The notes: generated by a model from the sequence alone, not told the origin. A stretch of DNA of 64,000 bases from Inia geoffrensis (GCA_036417435.1 CM070901.1:3322001-3386000), one strand, 5' to 3'. Positions 34,068 to 46,742 are shown, numbered from the stretch's first letter. Numbers and translations are program-made.

Positions 34068-35229
34068 ATTGTTCTAGACTGTGTTATAATTACTTTCTCT
34101 TTAATTAGAATAGATGTCTAGCATCTCTAGTTCACTGGCTTCACTATGAAACTTTATAGAACATCCTTGGAACAGCTCAATTACTAGGTCTTCCAACACT
34201 CACAAAGGTACCACTTATGCTGTGAAAGAAATATAGATTCTTACACCTGTCTTCCTTGAACGTACATGTTAGTTGAGGGGGAAAAAAATCGAGGCATGGT
34301 TCTCTGGTATCACAGCAGATGGCCAAATGTTTCCTGAATGAGTGAATGTTGTATTTTACCAGCTCATTGTCTGAATGTAATAGAAAATAAATGCCATGAG
34401 CAGAGATTCTGGCAGTAGGGCTACCTGTCCTTCCTATCAACTCCCACTCCAAGCTATTTGACTCTGTCGACCAAAGAGATTTTGGAACTCACAGACAACT
34501 GGCATAATTGGGATCTGGCATCTGCTAGGATCACAGCAGAAAGAGCTGGGCCAGGGTAAGCTACTGGAAAAGTAATTATTGCCTAGGGGAAAGGACCACA
34601 AAGCAGTAGATCCTAAGATGACCCTACCTTTCAGAGATTTGTGTACCCACAGGTAGAAGGTTGACAACATTATATCTTCTGGACTTAGCCTACAATTCTT
34701 TTATTTTTTTCTCTTGTGATTGCTATCTTTTTATAGTTTGGAACTCATAAAAAGAAAGCTGATCTCATTCTGAGTGAGTATGCAAGGTGTTCCAGAGCCC
34801 TAGAAGATCAAGATGGAAATTGATGTGTCTTGGAGGCTGGGAGAGTTCAGTGAAACTACAGAGTGAGGAGCCTTCCTCCAGGTGCTTTGGCAAAGAACAG
34901 GCATCTGTGCCTCTAGACTGGGCACCAAAGCTCTTCTGCTTTTCTTACCAACAGGAGTCTAATCATTTAGGCAATTCCAACCTCTAGCCCTAAGATCCAT
35001 GACATAGCAAGGAAAAAGTAGCAACCTCTTTAAAGTTTCCCAACAGCTAGGGAGACAGTATCAGGAAGAATAATGAGGACACATTTGCAGTGAGTTAGAA
35101 CTGCTGGTGGGGACAGATGAAAATCTGAAATAACAAAATCATATTCAGAACATTCAGTATACAAAAGTTTTCTTATGCTAAAACAATAACAAAAAGAAAA
35201 CAAAAATCATTATTTCAGAGTAAGCAATA
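34068..35229. other. Unassigned sequence
   Basis: 1.2 kb, somewhat less AT-rich at 34400-34990. Open frames of up to 91 codons occur on both strands without domains. A link to the ERV upstream is possible but not shown. Confidence 0.45.
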
Positions 35230-36710
35230 TATTATCTAAATTGAAAAAAGAAGATGGGCAGTATAGAAATCACAATAAGTGGTCTATGAGATCAAGTACA
35301 AATAAAATTTCAAATCACAAAGCAAAAATGGAGAGAGAGATGTCAATCAATGAGAGAAAAGATAAAGAATTTAAGGTGAGATCCAGAAGATGTAATATAA
35401 ATGATAGAATTTCCAAAAGGAAAAAAAGAACAGAAAGAGGAGAGGCAACAGTTAACTAAACTAGATTACAGAATTTTCCTGACATGGAGAAAGAATCAAG
35501 TCTATAGAATGAAATGCCTTTCATACTTCTAAACCAAACTGATGAATAAGAAAACACATCAAACACATCCTGGTAAAATTCCTAAAGTCAAAAGATTAAA
35601 AGCACACAAGCCTCCAAGCAGAAATAAAAGTTACCTACAAGGGGAAAAAGTGTGTTTGACATTGTCTTATTATCTTATTAGTAATGGTTGAAGCAGCCAG
35701 AAAAGAGAAAAAAAGAGCTACAACCCAAGAATCCTATAATCAGCTGAGATGTTATTTATCTGAAAATACACAAGAATTTAGAAAATGTATTACCCAAGTA
35801 CCCGGCATGAAAAAAAAAAAAAAAAAAAAAAAACTTGAAAAAATGACTCTAACCAATCAAAAAATAATTCTATAGAGAGAAAGATGACGAGGAAAGAAAG
35901 TGATTATCTATATACATATCCATCCATCAGTCTGCTCATGTATCTCTTTATCAATCTATATCTTTATATTTAATACATAAACGTCTAGTAGTAGGTGATT
36001 TAATGCTAAATAAAAACTCTTGAAATTGAAATGGCATATTACAAGGAGTGTAAGGACCTGGTATAACTCTTCTAAAGTTTTAACATTTTTGTTGGTGTTG
36101 TAAGGGGTGCAGGTGAAGTCAAAGAAAATTGAATATTGTGCTGGGTAAGATAGTACATCTCAACTGGGAAAACAGTTTGTCTTTTTCAAATAATAGTAGA
36201 GGCATAGGTATCTAAATAGAAGAGCAGAAAAAAAGGATAAACATTATTGACTGAATGGAAAATATGATTTAAATACAAACTGACAAGGGGAAAAATGAAA
36301 TAACTAGCAATTTAGGCAAATAAAAAACAGGAGAAAGGGAAAAAAGAAAATAATTTAAAATGAGCAATAAACATGAAATACACTGATCTTCACTCAAAAT
36401 GTGAATGGAATGAATTTTGCCATTAAAGGCAGATTGCTATATTAAGTAAAAATATAATACCAATGTACATAATGTTTACATGAGACACACTTAAAACGGT
36501 TGACACAGGAGGTTTGAGAGTAAAAGAGTGAGTCAAAAATAAGAAAAAAATGCAATAAAAAAGTAGGAGATTCAATATTAATATTGGAAAAGGTGTCGTT
36601 TAGGCTAAAAGAAAGATATGATTCAAATCATATATCAAATAATATGATTCATTATTATTATATAATGATAAAAGATACTATATGCCGAAAAATCTTAACA
36701 GTAACCAAAT
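35230..36710 (+). mobile_element. L1: Ancient L1 (L1M or HAL1-like), plus strand, 5' half
   Basis: Very A-rich plus-strand sequence whose word order matches the end of ORF1, the inter-ORF region and the start of ORF2 of an old L1: 'ttttcctgacatggagaaag', 'aatcaagtctatagaatgaa', 'gttacctacaaggggaaaaa', 'acccaagaatcctataatca', then 'caaaatgtgaatggaatgaa' and 'acatgagacacacttaaaac', which correspond to the endonuclease region. The frames are fragmented. A 25-base A-run lies at 35810-35833. This is the only L1 piece here that covers the 5' half of an element. Confidence 0.65.
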
Positions 36711-37482
36711 AGTGGGCACCATTCTGGAACAGCATGAACCAAGAAGTAATCCCTGAAATTATGAAGAAGTATTACAGAGCAGATCTAGAGCGTGGGCAGA
36801 ACGGGTTCCCTGTCTTGGTGGAGTAGAAGTCCAACATGACTTGATGAAATGTTTAAGGCAGCAAAGTAAGTCCTTTTAACTAGTCTGCTCCATGGTTGCA
36901 TACGACCAGGGAAGGAAAACATGTTAGAAACATCTTATTTAGGCATGTCTGGTTGAAGCATGCCCAAAGAAAATGTATCCTAAAAGTCTAAGAAGGAAGG
37001 CCTTTCCCTCATGTTAAGGGCCAGCCTCAGGCAAAACCGTAGAACTGACAATTTTTTCTCTGTCACTTCTGCCTCTAGTTAAGTGCTGCTACCCCACCCC
37101 CATTCTGATGCCCAGTAAACCACCAACTCAGAAGGAAGCCATGAATGCTGTTCATTCTATTTATCAGAAACCTGGGAGGGAATGGAAACTAATCTGATTA
37201 ATTAAGTCATAGTTTATAGTAATAATGTATCTTAATTCTTACAAATAATTGGATAATACAATTGGAATTTTTTAGCCTAACTTATTTAAACTGGAGAGGC
37301 AGCATAAATCCACTTTTTCTGCTTTAGAGTTAACCTGACTAAAATAAAACCATTTCCATCCATTCAGTTAATTGCTTGATGTAAGCCATTGACTTTTGTC
37401 CATAAGGGAGAGAACTGTGAAGATTAAAAATGGGAGATAAAAGTAAAATGATTTATTTAGAACACGCGATTGGCTTAGAGGT
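36711..37482. other. Unassigned sequence
   Basis: No gene or repeat recognised. Confidence 0.5.
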
Positions 37483-37627
37483 AGAGAGAGAGAGAAGGAG
37501 AGAGAAAGGGAAGATGAAAGAAAGAAGAAAGGAAGAAAGGGGGGAAAGAAGGAAGGAGGGAGGGAGGGAGAAATGGGGGAAAGGGGGGAAGGAAGGAAAG
37601 AAAAAAGAAGGAGAAAGAAAGAAGGAA
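37483..37627 (+). repeat. 145-bp purine (GA/GGAA) tract
   Basis: Homopurine on the plus strand except for T at 37515 and 37574; contains GAGA, GGAA and GGGA units. The Lys/Glu/Arg-rich and Ser/Pro/Leu-rich frames over it are artefacts. Confidence 0.95.
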
Positions 37628-38129
37628 CAAACAACTTCTATGATGGCTAATTTATGAGACAGTGTGTTTATGTAAAGTGAATATATTTACTTTTATGTTA
37701 ATTATTTAAAACCATATTTAAAGTATATCCAATTGCCAGGTGCTTGAAAAGAGTTGATGGGAGGAAAATCATACATGTTGTATTACTCAAATGACTTTAA
37801 TCATGAATTTTACTTTGAAAAGATAAAAAACACACCTTGGAAAAAGTACTAATGTACAAATGTATGTTTCTGAGATACTCATTTATTATCTGCTATAACT
37901 TGTAAGTGAAAGAGAAAAATATAGCGGATTTTCAGGGTTGAAGATGAATTTCTAGACATGTCAGAATGTACCTGTAACTGAAAGTAAAAATTAATCCAGA
38001 TTACTGTCATTGCCACCTTCATTATAATTCTTCAGAGCTACCATTCTAGAGAAAAACAAATAAAAGTCAATGTCAATAAAGTAGTTAAAATATATGCCAT
38101 TTTCATTATCAGGAGAGGTCAGGCAATCA
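37628..38129. other. Unassigned AT-rich sequence
   Basis: No gene or repeat recognised. Confidence 0.5.
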
Positions 38130-38280
38130 AGGGAAAGGTCCCCTTCTGAGATGTGGGTTCCATTCCCTCTTTCCCTGCCAAACTTGCCAAGTGGCCTTGA
38201 ATGAGCAAATGCATCCAACTGAGCCTCAGTTTCTTCAACTGTTAAATGATAGGGTTGGACTGGAGGAAAACTATAATTCT
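38130..38280 (+). repeat. MIR: MIR SINE
   Basis: Plus-strand MIR: 'gccaagtggccttgaatgag', 'aactgagcctcagtttcttc', 'tgttaaatgatagggttgga'. Confidence 0.8.
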
Positions 38281-40119
38281 TTTTAGTCCTAAAATAATTA
38301 TGGTTATAGTACAGTACCATAGCTAAGTAGAGACATTGTGCAGCCTTTAATTATCGGTGGTGTTACCATACTCAAGCCATATGGAACTTCTTTAAGCCTC
38401 GCCATATCCACAATAGAACAATAGCCCGTCATTTAAAAGAAGTCCCCCAATTTTTCCCATACTTGTTATTCACATTCTTTTTCAAAATGAACCAAAAGCC
38501 AATTTCCATCATTTTATGATGAACAAGCAATAAATTTCCTTCTGGAACATAATATACAAGCAAGTATGTAGAATATTCTCTGTGTATTTACTTTTGAATT
38601 AGTAATTTAACATAGCGTGGATGGAATGCAAGTTTGAATCTGAAGAGCTCTGTATTTCAGAACTCAGCTCTACTACACTCGTTGAACTTGATACTTTTGA
38701 AATATCTCCTTGTAACCCAAATGTCATGAACTGAATTAGGCCTAGCCTTTAAACTTTGCAAGAAGAAAGACTTATTAGAGATTATTAACAAAAAACTTAA
38801 GCAAATTCAATTTGTTCTTTATTTTGATCTTCGTTTCAGTAAAACCTTTCATGTTTCCTTTGGCAAGAGGGGAGAGAAGAATGCCAAAACCCTTGTGGTT
38901 CCTTCTTCAGTCGGACATATACTTTTCTAAAAGAATAAGTGTAACGAAGAACTTTTCCCGAGTGGTATAAAAGAGTCAGGTAATTGGTCTCAGTCTTTCT
39001 TTTTATAGCTGTTACTCCACATTTTTTACTAAAGAAAGCCATATATGATGTATCAAAAGTGAGACGACTTTGCTTTTTTAAAGGCTCGGTGACCCCACCC
39101 ATCTCTTAGAAGTTCAGACCGCCGTGTGGCTGGTTGGTGTATAAGACTCTTGCTTTCATGCTGTATCTCATTCCCAAGTCAACATTTGCACACTGACTTA
39201 AACAGATCAGCAGTTTGTACCTTGGTGACGGGAACCTACAATTACCTGTCTCAGAATATTGTAAATTCATTCTTTCTTGTAAACTTTCTTCCCTTGACAA
39301 CTCCAGAGGTCTTTATCAAAGCCCTATTTTTTTTTTTTTTTTTAGATTTTGCACTTTTAAAATCAACATTCTAAATGAATATTTAAAGAGAATCTGTTTC
39401 CAATGATATCACAAAACAGAAGGCTCTTATAGAAGCATAGCAAATTCTAAATGTGAGATACTTAAATTTTCTGGGGAAATGAGAACTCAATATATCTTAT
39501 AGAAACAAATTCTTAGTCATATTTTAAAAATTTAAAAATTAGTATTTTTCTTTTATCAAATAACATTTATTGTCTGCCCACTGGTCAATTTAAAAAATTT
39601 TGTTAACCTCCAATAAGCCATGAAGTAATAAAGGCAATAGAGCATTTGAATCAACATGCTTTCACAAAAGCATAAACAGTATAAGATGAAGCTGATAATT
39701 GTACAATTGGCATGGTAATGAGGTGCTTTTGAAAGTTTATTTCATATACTTCTGTATTATTTGATTTTTTTATATTTGTAATAAAATATGGACAAAATTT
39801 AAGGAGAAAAATAACTTGAAAATAAGTTGACAAAATTGTTTAAAAATCCTAATGCAGCCTTTAATGCTTTGTCTACAAATCAAACTATTATCTTTTCTCA
39901 TAAATGTTATTTTATAAATTTTAAAATATTCATAAATGCCATAAAATATCAGCTTCAGATGAGATATTATTTGTTAACAAGAATGAGTCTCTCTGTTTCT
40001 CTTTCTCCCTCTACCATCTCTGTCTCTGTCACTGTTTACATATATGCATATATAATGCCCAACAATGAAATGACAACCAAGTTTTGACTTCTAAGGGTCA
40101 ATCAACAGGTTAAATATGG
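38281..40119. other. Unassigned sequence
   Basis: 1.8 kb without a recognised gene or repeat. Contains an 18-base T-run near 39330. Confidence 0.5.
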
Positions 40120-40310
40120 AATATGTATTATCTCATTTATTAGTCAAACAGTTCTTAGGAAATATTATAAGTATTATGATCTCATTTCTGCTCATAGTAA
40201 ATCAACTTAGAGAATTTGAGTAATTGCCTATGGTTATACAGCAAAGGCAAGAGAAAGCCACACTTTCAGAGTCAGGTAGAACTCTACCATAAACCCTTTT
40301 CTTCTAATAC
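40120..40310 (-). repeat. MIR: MIR SINE
   Basis: Antisense MIR: 'attatctcatttattagtca', 'agaatttgagtaattgccta', 'tggttatacagcaaaggcaa'. Confidence 0.7.
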
Positions 40311-40314
40311 TTCA

Positions 40315-40815
40315 CTCATTCTTTCAAAACACTTGCTCAATTCCAGGCATTGTGTCTATGCCTGATTGGGTGTGACTGACAATAATTACACCCACACCCA
40401 CATACACAAACAGTGATAGCTAAGTGGAAAATTAAACAGGATGACCCTATGGGCAATGGCTGGGTGATGGCAGCTACTTTAGTGTTGCTGACCCACAAAG
40501 ACTTTTCTGAGGAGGTGACATTGAAGCTAAGATTTGCATATCAAGAGGGAAATGAGCACAAGAAGATAACACAGATGTGAATCTTGGGATATTCTGTGAT
40601 ATTCCAGGACCAGAAGGTAGGCCACTGTAACCATTGCACCCAAAGTAGAGAAGAATGATAGAAATGAGATGAGAGAGGTCAGGGAGGGAGCCGTCATATA
40701 AGATAAATCTGGATTTATCCAGTGTTGTAGGGAGATATTGGAGTATTTTAAGTAGGAGAATGGCATAACCTAGGCTTCATTTTAAATGGATGTCTCTAAC
40801 TGTTTTCTAGGAAAA
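40315..40815 (-). repeat. L2: L2 3'-end, ~500 bases
   Basis: Antisense L2 over a long stretch: 'cacttgctcaattccaggca', 'ttctgaggaggtgacattga', 'atattccaggaccagaaggt', 'agatattggagtattttaag' and 'gagaatggcataacctagg' occur in the expected L2 order. Confidence 0.75.
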
Positions 40816-41051
40816 TGAATTGTAAGACAGGAAAGCAGACAAAATCTATATTCACAAGAATTACGTGTGGATACAGGTATATGTAGATTCACAGACAACT
40901 ATAAGCATATTGGCATTTAGACATTTACATTTTAAAGAATGTATTCATTATAATGATAATCCTGAAATTATCACCTTGCAGAAATGCACAAAATTAGAGT
41001 ATATCATTTTTAAACTCTCCTATTCAATGAAAAACTGTTGAAAATGCGAAG

Positions 41052-41344
41052 ATTTTTTTTAAACATCTTTATTGGAGTATAATTGCTTTACAATGGTGTA
41101 TTAGTTTCTGCTTTATAACAAAGTGAATCAGTTATACATATACACATGTTCCCATATCTCTTGCCTCTTGCATCTCCCTCCCTCCCACCCTCCCTATCCC
41201 ACCCCTCTAGGTGGTCACAAACCACCGAGCTGATCTCCCTGTGCTATGCGGCTGCTTCCCACTAGCTATCTATTATACGTTTGGTAGTGTATATATGTCC
41301 ACGCCACTCTTTCACTTTGTCACAGCTTACCCTTCCCCCTCCCC
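41052..41344 (-). mobile_element. L1: L1 3'-end fragment
   Basis: Antisense L1 3' end, well preserved: 'catctttattggagtataat', 'ctctaggtggtcacaaacca', 'ggctgcttcccactagctat', 'cagcttacccttccccctcc'. No convincing target duplication. Confidence 0.93.
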
Positions 41345-42764
41345 ATATTTCAAAGATATTTTATAAGTATTTTAGCAAACACCATTATGAAAAATATATT
41401 TACAATAGTGTAGTATTTAACGTGTTCTTTTAAATATCACATTATGACTTTTTTGACAATAGCATTTCCTATGCTATAGGATGCTTGCTTTAAAATAATT
41501 TTCCAAAATGACAACAGAAATTCTAGCAAGTGAACATGCTTTAGATATAGGCTGGTTTGAATGCAGTTTCTGAATGCTAATGGCATGTTTCATGCCAGAA
41601 AGAAGCATATTAAGAACTAAAACATCAATTTGTCGTGGGGTTTTTGTTCCTTTTATTTATTTTTAGAGATTTTTGAGATAAAGTGTTCCACTTTGAAATC
41701 TCTGATTACAAAAGATCATTTTCATCCTATTGTTAGTACTTTAGATTTGTATGTAAAACAAAGTTGCTGTGATACTAGTTCTTCCTGGTTTATGTGGTAA
41801 AGATCTGAAAATGTTCTTTTGTTAAACCAGAGCCTTGCAAATGAATAATTTTAAATCACTGAATGTTTAGAACACTGTTCTGAATCTCAATGACATTTAA
41901 GCAGTTTTTAGAACAATTTAATATCCCTGGATACACTGACACTTGCTACTATTAGGGAATTAACCAATTAGTGTAGAATATAGATATCATAATCATGCAT
42001 TCACAATACAGGCACAGCCGACACAGGAAACTACATTCCTAGCAGAATACATTTCTTAATCCCCTTATATTATAATAGCATTACCATATGTAATATTAAA
42101 CATTATTACAATTCCTTTAATATTTAGCAGTTCTTATGAAAGTATAGCTACCTTTCACATACAATGTTGATGTTCCACAAAGCATACACACATGCTAGAC
42201 TGTCTTCATGTTAAATAGAATATTTATTTCATGTCACATTCTACTTTTACACATTTTGTTTTGCAGAATTGAAAAAAGTTAAATTATTAATCATTGCTCC
42301 TATGTTTGTTAATTAAAATCACCCTACTGATACAGGCAAGAGTTTTGAGTAGGGCGGATAGAAAGTTCATTATGAATAGAAAACTAAAAAATCATAGACC
42401 ATGAGGAAATGAAGTTAAACTACTCTGCCTCTATTTTAATTTTTAGGGCCTTGTAAAACTTTTAGGAAAACTGTTGCCATTTATGTAAATATTAGTTTTT
42501 AAACATTCACATGTTTTCTCCAGTAGTGTACATTTCCATCATTCTTTTTAAAACGTCTTATATTTCACAGTGCAAAGCAGTTAGAGCAGGTTTAGGAAAA
42601 ATAAATGATTGAAAATTTAAGTCTATTTCTCTGCAATATTTTCTAGTCCAATCAGATACCCACTGAGCTGTGTCATTTTTTTGAAACAGAAAGTTAAGTA
42701 CATATTTTAATATTCCCAGTACCTACATTGTTAGGCTCAGTTATTTTGTAAAGTTTTATTAATT
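41345..42764. other. Unassigned AT-rich sequence
   Basis: 1.4 kb without a recognised gene or repeat. Confidence 0.5.
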
Positions 42765-43088
42765 TATTAAAAATATTTATTAATCTACTAACACATGCAA
42801 GGCAATGTGCTAGGTTCCTTGATACTAAAGACTAATCAAACACAAGTTCTGCCTTTTGAGAGGTTATGGTCTAAAAGAGAAAATACACATCCAATATAAA
42901 AATATAGAAGAAATATGTTCCATAGAAGCAGGTCCAATCAGGTGGTGTTGGGGTTAAGAAATGAGAAAGTTTACTTTCTCAGACATGAGGGAATTCCTCA
43001 AGGCAAGTGGCACTGAGATATGAGATATGGTAGAATTAAAATTCCTGATTGTATAGAGAAAGACTTTTCAGGCCTGAGGTATAGGATG

Positions 43089-43665
43089 TGTATTAGTTTT
43101 CTGTGGCTGTGTAAGAAATTACCACTAATTTGCAGCTTAAAGCAACACACATTATCCCATGGTTCAGTTCTATGGGCCTAGAATCTGGGAATGGCTTAGT
43201 TGAGTCCTCTGTTTAGGGTCTTACAAGATTGCAACCACTGGTTTGGCCGGGACCACAGTGTCATCTGAGACTCGACTGGGGAAGAATACACTTGTGTTGT
43301 TGGAATTCAGTTCCTTGCATTGAAAAACTGAATATTCAGTTTCTTAATGGCCTTCAGCCTAGAGAGGACACCCTGTGTTCCTTCCCATTTGGACCACACA
43401 ACATGGAACCCACAACATGGCAACGTATCAGGGAAAGATAGACTCTAGCAAGGTAGTGACACAGTTTTTACATGTGACACATGTCATCAGAGAGATCTCT
43501 GATGACCCAGAGATGTCCTCAGAGACCTCTCATGCCCACTGCTGTATCCTATTTGTTAGAAGAAAACCACACGTCATGCCCACGTTTTTGGGGACAGTAC
43601 TGGGCAAAGATGTGAACACTAGGAGATGGGATTATGAAAAGCCACTTTAGAGTCTGTCTTCCACA
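43089..43665. mobile_element. Solo LTR-like element (ERVL/MaLR-type) within the L2
   Basis: Starts 'tgtattagttttctgtggct' and ends 'gtctgtcttccaca', giving the TG...CA ends of an LTR. It splits the L2 copy at 'gaggtatagg' and 'gtgggaggtgg'. The flanking 5-mers GGATG (43084-43088) and GGGTG (43666-43670) differ at one base and would fit the 5-bp duplication of ERVL-class elements. The family name is not certain. Confidence 0.6.
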
Positions 43666-44289
43666 GGGTGGGAGGTGGATATTTGGCTTGGCTGTAAAGT
43701 GTGACACATGACCATCAATACAATCAGGTTGGAAAAGAAGTTTGGATTGAGATTATGGGAGGAATTGAGTGGCTTACTCTGGAGTTGGACATTATTTTAT
43801 ATACAAGAGGAGAGCATGGTTGTGTTTTTGAGCAGGGGAGAAATATTAATGGAACTAGACTTCAGAAAATTTAATCTGGAAATGGCTTCTAAAATGAATA
43901 AGGAGAGAAAAGAATTGATTTGGTAGAAATGTGAATCATTTATTAACTTGTTGAAAGGATGAATTAAATAATGATTATTGGTGGAGAGCATATGACCACA
44001 GATTCAGAATTTAAAATAAAACTTTTGTCTGTTAAACTGCAATACACAAAGGAAGGGTGATCCATCACTCAACAGTTCCTTAATACATCAAAATTAGAGG
44101 CTCCCCTTTACACACAGGTACAATGGAAGATGCTCTTTGGAAATGCCTCTGTAAGCAGCAGAGATGGGCTGTGAGACACTCAGGTGTGAGAGATGAGCTC
44201 CCATGATACTCAACAAAGGAAGGGGAAGACAGACTGTACATAAATTAGCATCCTCCAAAGGCTATACACTTAAAAAGATTGGTGGTAGC

Positions 44290-44468
44290 TTAACTCTGCT
44301 CAATATTCTGTAATAACCTAAAAGGGAAAAGAATTTGAAGAATAGATACATGTATATGTAGAACTGAATCACTTTGCTGTACACCTGAAACTAACACAAG
44401 ATTGTTAATCCACTCTACTCCAATGTAAATTTTTTTTAAATAAATAAAAATAAATAATTAAAAAAAAA
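44290..44468 (+). mobile_element. L1: L1 3'-end insertion, plus strand
   Basis: Sense L1 3' end: 'aactctgctcaatattctgt', 'ctttgctgtacacctgaaac', 'gttaatccactctactccaa', then an A-rich tail. The target duplication is 'tggtggtagc' (44280-44289) and 'tggtagtagc' (44469-44478), one mismatch. Confidence 0.9.
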
Positions 44469-45620
44469 TGGTAGTAGCCGGTCTAGGAAAATATTGGGTA
44501 TGTATTATTTTGTAGGGGATTTATACTTTTGTTTGCTAACTCTTGACAAATAGCACTATCAAATTAGGCTAATAATAAGGAAATAAGCATATAAGGAAAT
44601 GATGATTTTGTATGAACATCATATAAGGGAAGTGGAATTCTGAATAAAGAAGAGTAACAAATGGAAATAAACAGAACTTGACGATAAAGGGGCATCAGAG
44701 AAAGAGAAGAATAATCAATATTTAAACCTAGGTGATTAAGATATTAGTGATAACTAGAAGGATAAGGAATGTTGGGAAAAGGCTAGGTTTTAAGGCTAAA
44801 AGGAAAAAAAATTAGTTTGTACGTATTGAACTTATAGGATGTTCGGAATTGTGAGTGAAGATGTGAAATGCACAGCAGAACCTATGGGGGCCACCAAGAG
44901 TGGTCAAGCAGACTCCTGAGAGACTCCAGGTCAAGGTGGCCATTGGGTGTATAAGATTGGGTGAGGTCACCAAGGGTGAAGAGAATAGAGTACAAGCAAA
45001 TCTTTAGAAAGAATCTACATTTCAAAGATGTAATGAGGTAGCAGAATTGGAAGAAGTTGAGGGAGAAGGAACAGAGTGGTCATAAAGTTAAATAAATAAA
45101 TAAATTAAAACCAAGAGTAGTACCCTAACTGGAAAAGTACCTTGAAGGAGAGATATTCTAAATAAGAGTTACAAACTCAAACCCCTTGAAAAGTCAGACA
45201 AATAATCATGGAAGCAAGCCAAGTGTAAAGTAATAAGGGATGGGGCAGAGACACAATAAACGGTGTGTGCCCTATATCAAATCATTGACTTAAAAAAATA
45301 CACTTTGTAAAACAATGCCCATATAGAAAATACACTTGAAATCTTAATTTCATCTACAGGATGCCACTTCATCAGGAATAAAAAATGATTGACAGGAGGA
45401 TTATGATGAATTTGAAGAATACCATTGATTTTGAAATTAAGAGCTCATTGGTTACCTTAGAAATATTTCATTAAGTGGTGAGGGCAGAAACCAAAGCATA
45501 AGATTTAAGGCAAAAATGTGTGATCAGGAAACAAAAGCTTTGTCCTATTTTCTCAGCAACTCAAGACTGGGAAAAACTGATTCAGGTAGTTGTGAGGGCA
45601 GCTAGGGGGCAGGTTATAGC

Positions 45621-46559
45621 TGGTCATGGACCACAGGGGAGTGACAGGGCTAATTACCAATTGTTCCAATTAGGGACAGCACAGAGCTGCCTGAGGACAA
45701 TACAATAATCAGAATTGTGAATAGGAAACTCGAATGATGAATTGGCAGCGGTACCCAAGGGAGGAGAGTGCAGGCAAACCGAGTAGGTGGCGTCATGCTG
45801 GATCCCAGGAGACTACCAAAGCTGCTATCCATCCTCCTTGCTAGTCTCCCCGGAGTCTTTAAATACTACTCAGATTTTCAGTGAATAACTTACCCTCTGG
45901 AAGGAGAGAAGTTGCCCAATGGGCAATAGTTTGATCAACTATTTGGGTGCTGGGGGTCTGGGTTTTTATTTTTAGGAGGCACAAGTTGTTCACGGCTGAG
46001 GACTGAATGACAGCAGCCATGGTGAAGGAGCTGCATTCCAGAAACACGAGGGGTCTTGAGAGAATCAAGGCCTGGAATAGGAAGGAGGGGTTGGAATCAG
46101 GGTCACGGGAGAAAACATCAGCTTTGGAGACGGCAGCACTTCTTTCTCTAACTTGAGGGAAAGAGAAACGAGTGCATGGAGATAGAGTTACATCTGGAGT
46201 GGAGCAGAGGTGCACTGACTAAGATCATACAGGAAAGCTCTGGGCTCCCCAGCACCAGGACAGTCACATAAAATTTTGGGAAGGGCAGGATCACAGGTTA
46301 TCTGTGCATACCCGGGTTAGGTTTTCAATTTTATCCTGATGAAAAATGTGTGGTTTTCATGCTGTGAAAGAACGGTGACTCATGTGTCACATTTTGCCTG
46401 GGTGATTTCATGCTCTTTGCTTGGATTCAGTCATTCAACAAAGATTTGTGGAGGTCCTACAATATGCCATATGGCACATTTTTTATTATCTTGATTTTTA
46501 TGACTAGAAAAGTAATATTTGCTCTTTGTGGGAACCAAGACAGAAGAAAATGAATAAAA
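45621..46559 (-). other. Unassigned, possibly further L2
   Basis: Purine-rich words such as 'ggaaggaggggttggaatca' suggest that the long L2 may continue to about 46200, but the match is weak. No gene was seen. Open frames of up to 118 codons carry no domain. Confidence 0.4.
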
Positions 46560-46690
46560 TATCATTTAATCAGCAAGTACTTCTTGAGTGTGTACCATGA
46601 GTCAGGCCCTCTACCAGCAGCTAGATCCATAGAGGCAAACAAATAGATATGACTCTTGCCCTATGAAATTCATAATCTAGTGGGAGAGAT
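46560..46690 (-). repeat. L2: L2 3'-end fragment
   Basis: Antisense L2: 'cagcaagtacttcttgagtg', 'catgagtcaggccctctacc', 'gactcttgccctatgaaatt', 'cataatctagtgggagagat'. Confidence 0.75.
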
Positions 46691-46708
46691 TAAATTCTCC
46701 CCAAACTT

Positions 46709-46742
46709 CCCCCATCACACACACCCCCACCCCGCACCCCCC
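46709..46742 (-). other. C-rich tract (potential G-quadruplex on the minus strand)
   Basis: Four C-runs of 4-6 bases (46709-46713, 46724-46728, 46730-46733, 46737-46742). The first loop is 10 bases, the others 1 to 3. Confidence 0.65.

Larger units (their letters stand above)
42765..45620 (-). repeat. L2: Exceptionally long L2 copy, interrupted by an LTR and an L1 tail
   Basis: Antisense L2 sequence in consistent order from the 3' end ('ggcaatgtgctaggttcctt', 'gcctgaggtatagg') through the body ('gtgtttttgagcaggggaga', 'aaatttaatctggaaatggc', 'ataggatgttcggaattgtg', 'gtgaggtcaccaagggtgaa') to a region with 'aagagctcattggttacctt' and 'agtggtgagggcagaaac'. Interrupted by the LTR-like element at 43089-43665 and the L1 3' end at 44290-44468. 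Without these, about 2 kb of L2 remains; most genomic L2 copies are a few hundred bases. It may extend further right to about 46200. No open ORF survives. Confidence 0.65.

Noticed and set aside
37368..37657. Lys/Glu/Arg-rich and Ser/Pro/Leu/Phe-rich frames
   Set aside because: Translations of a purine tract on its two strands; the same applies to 56750-57006.
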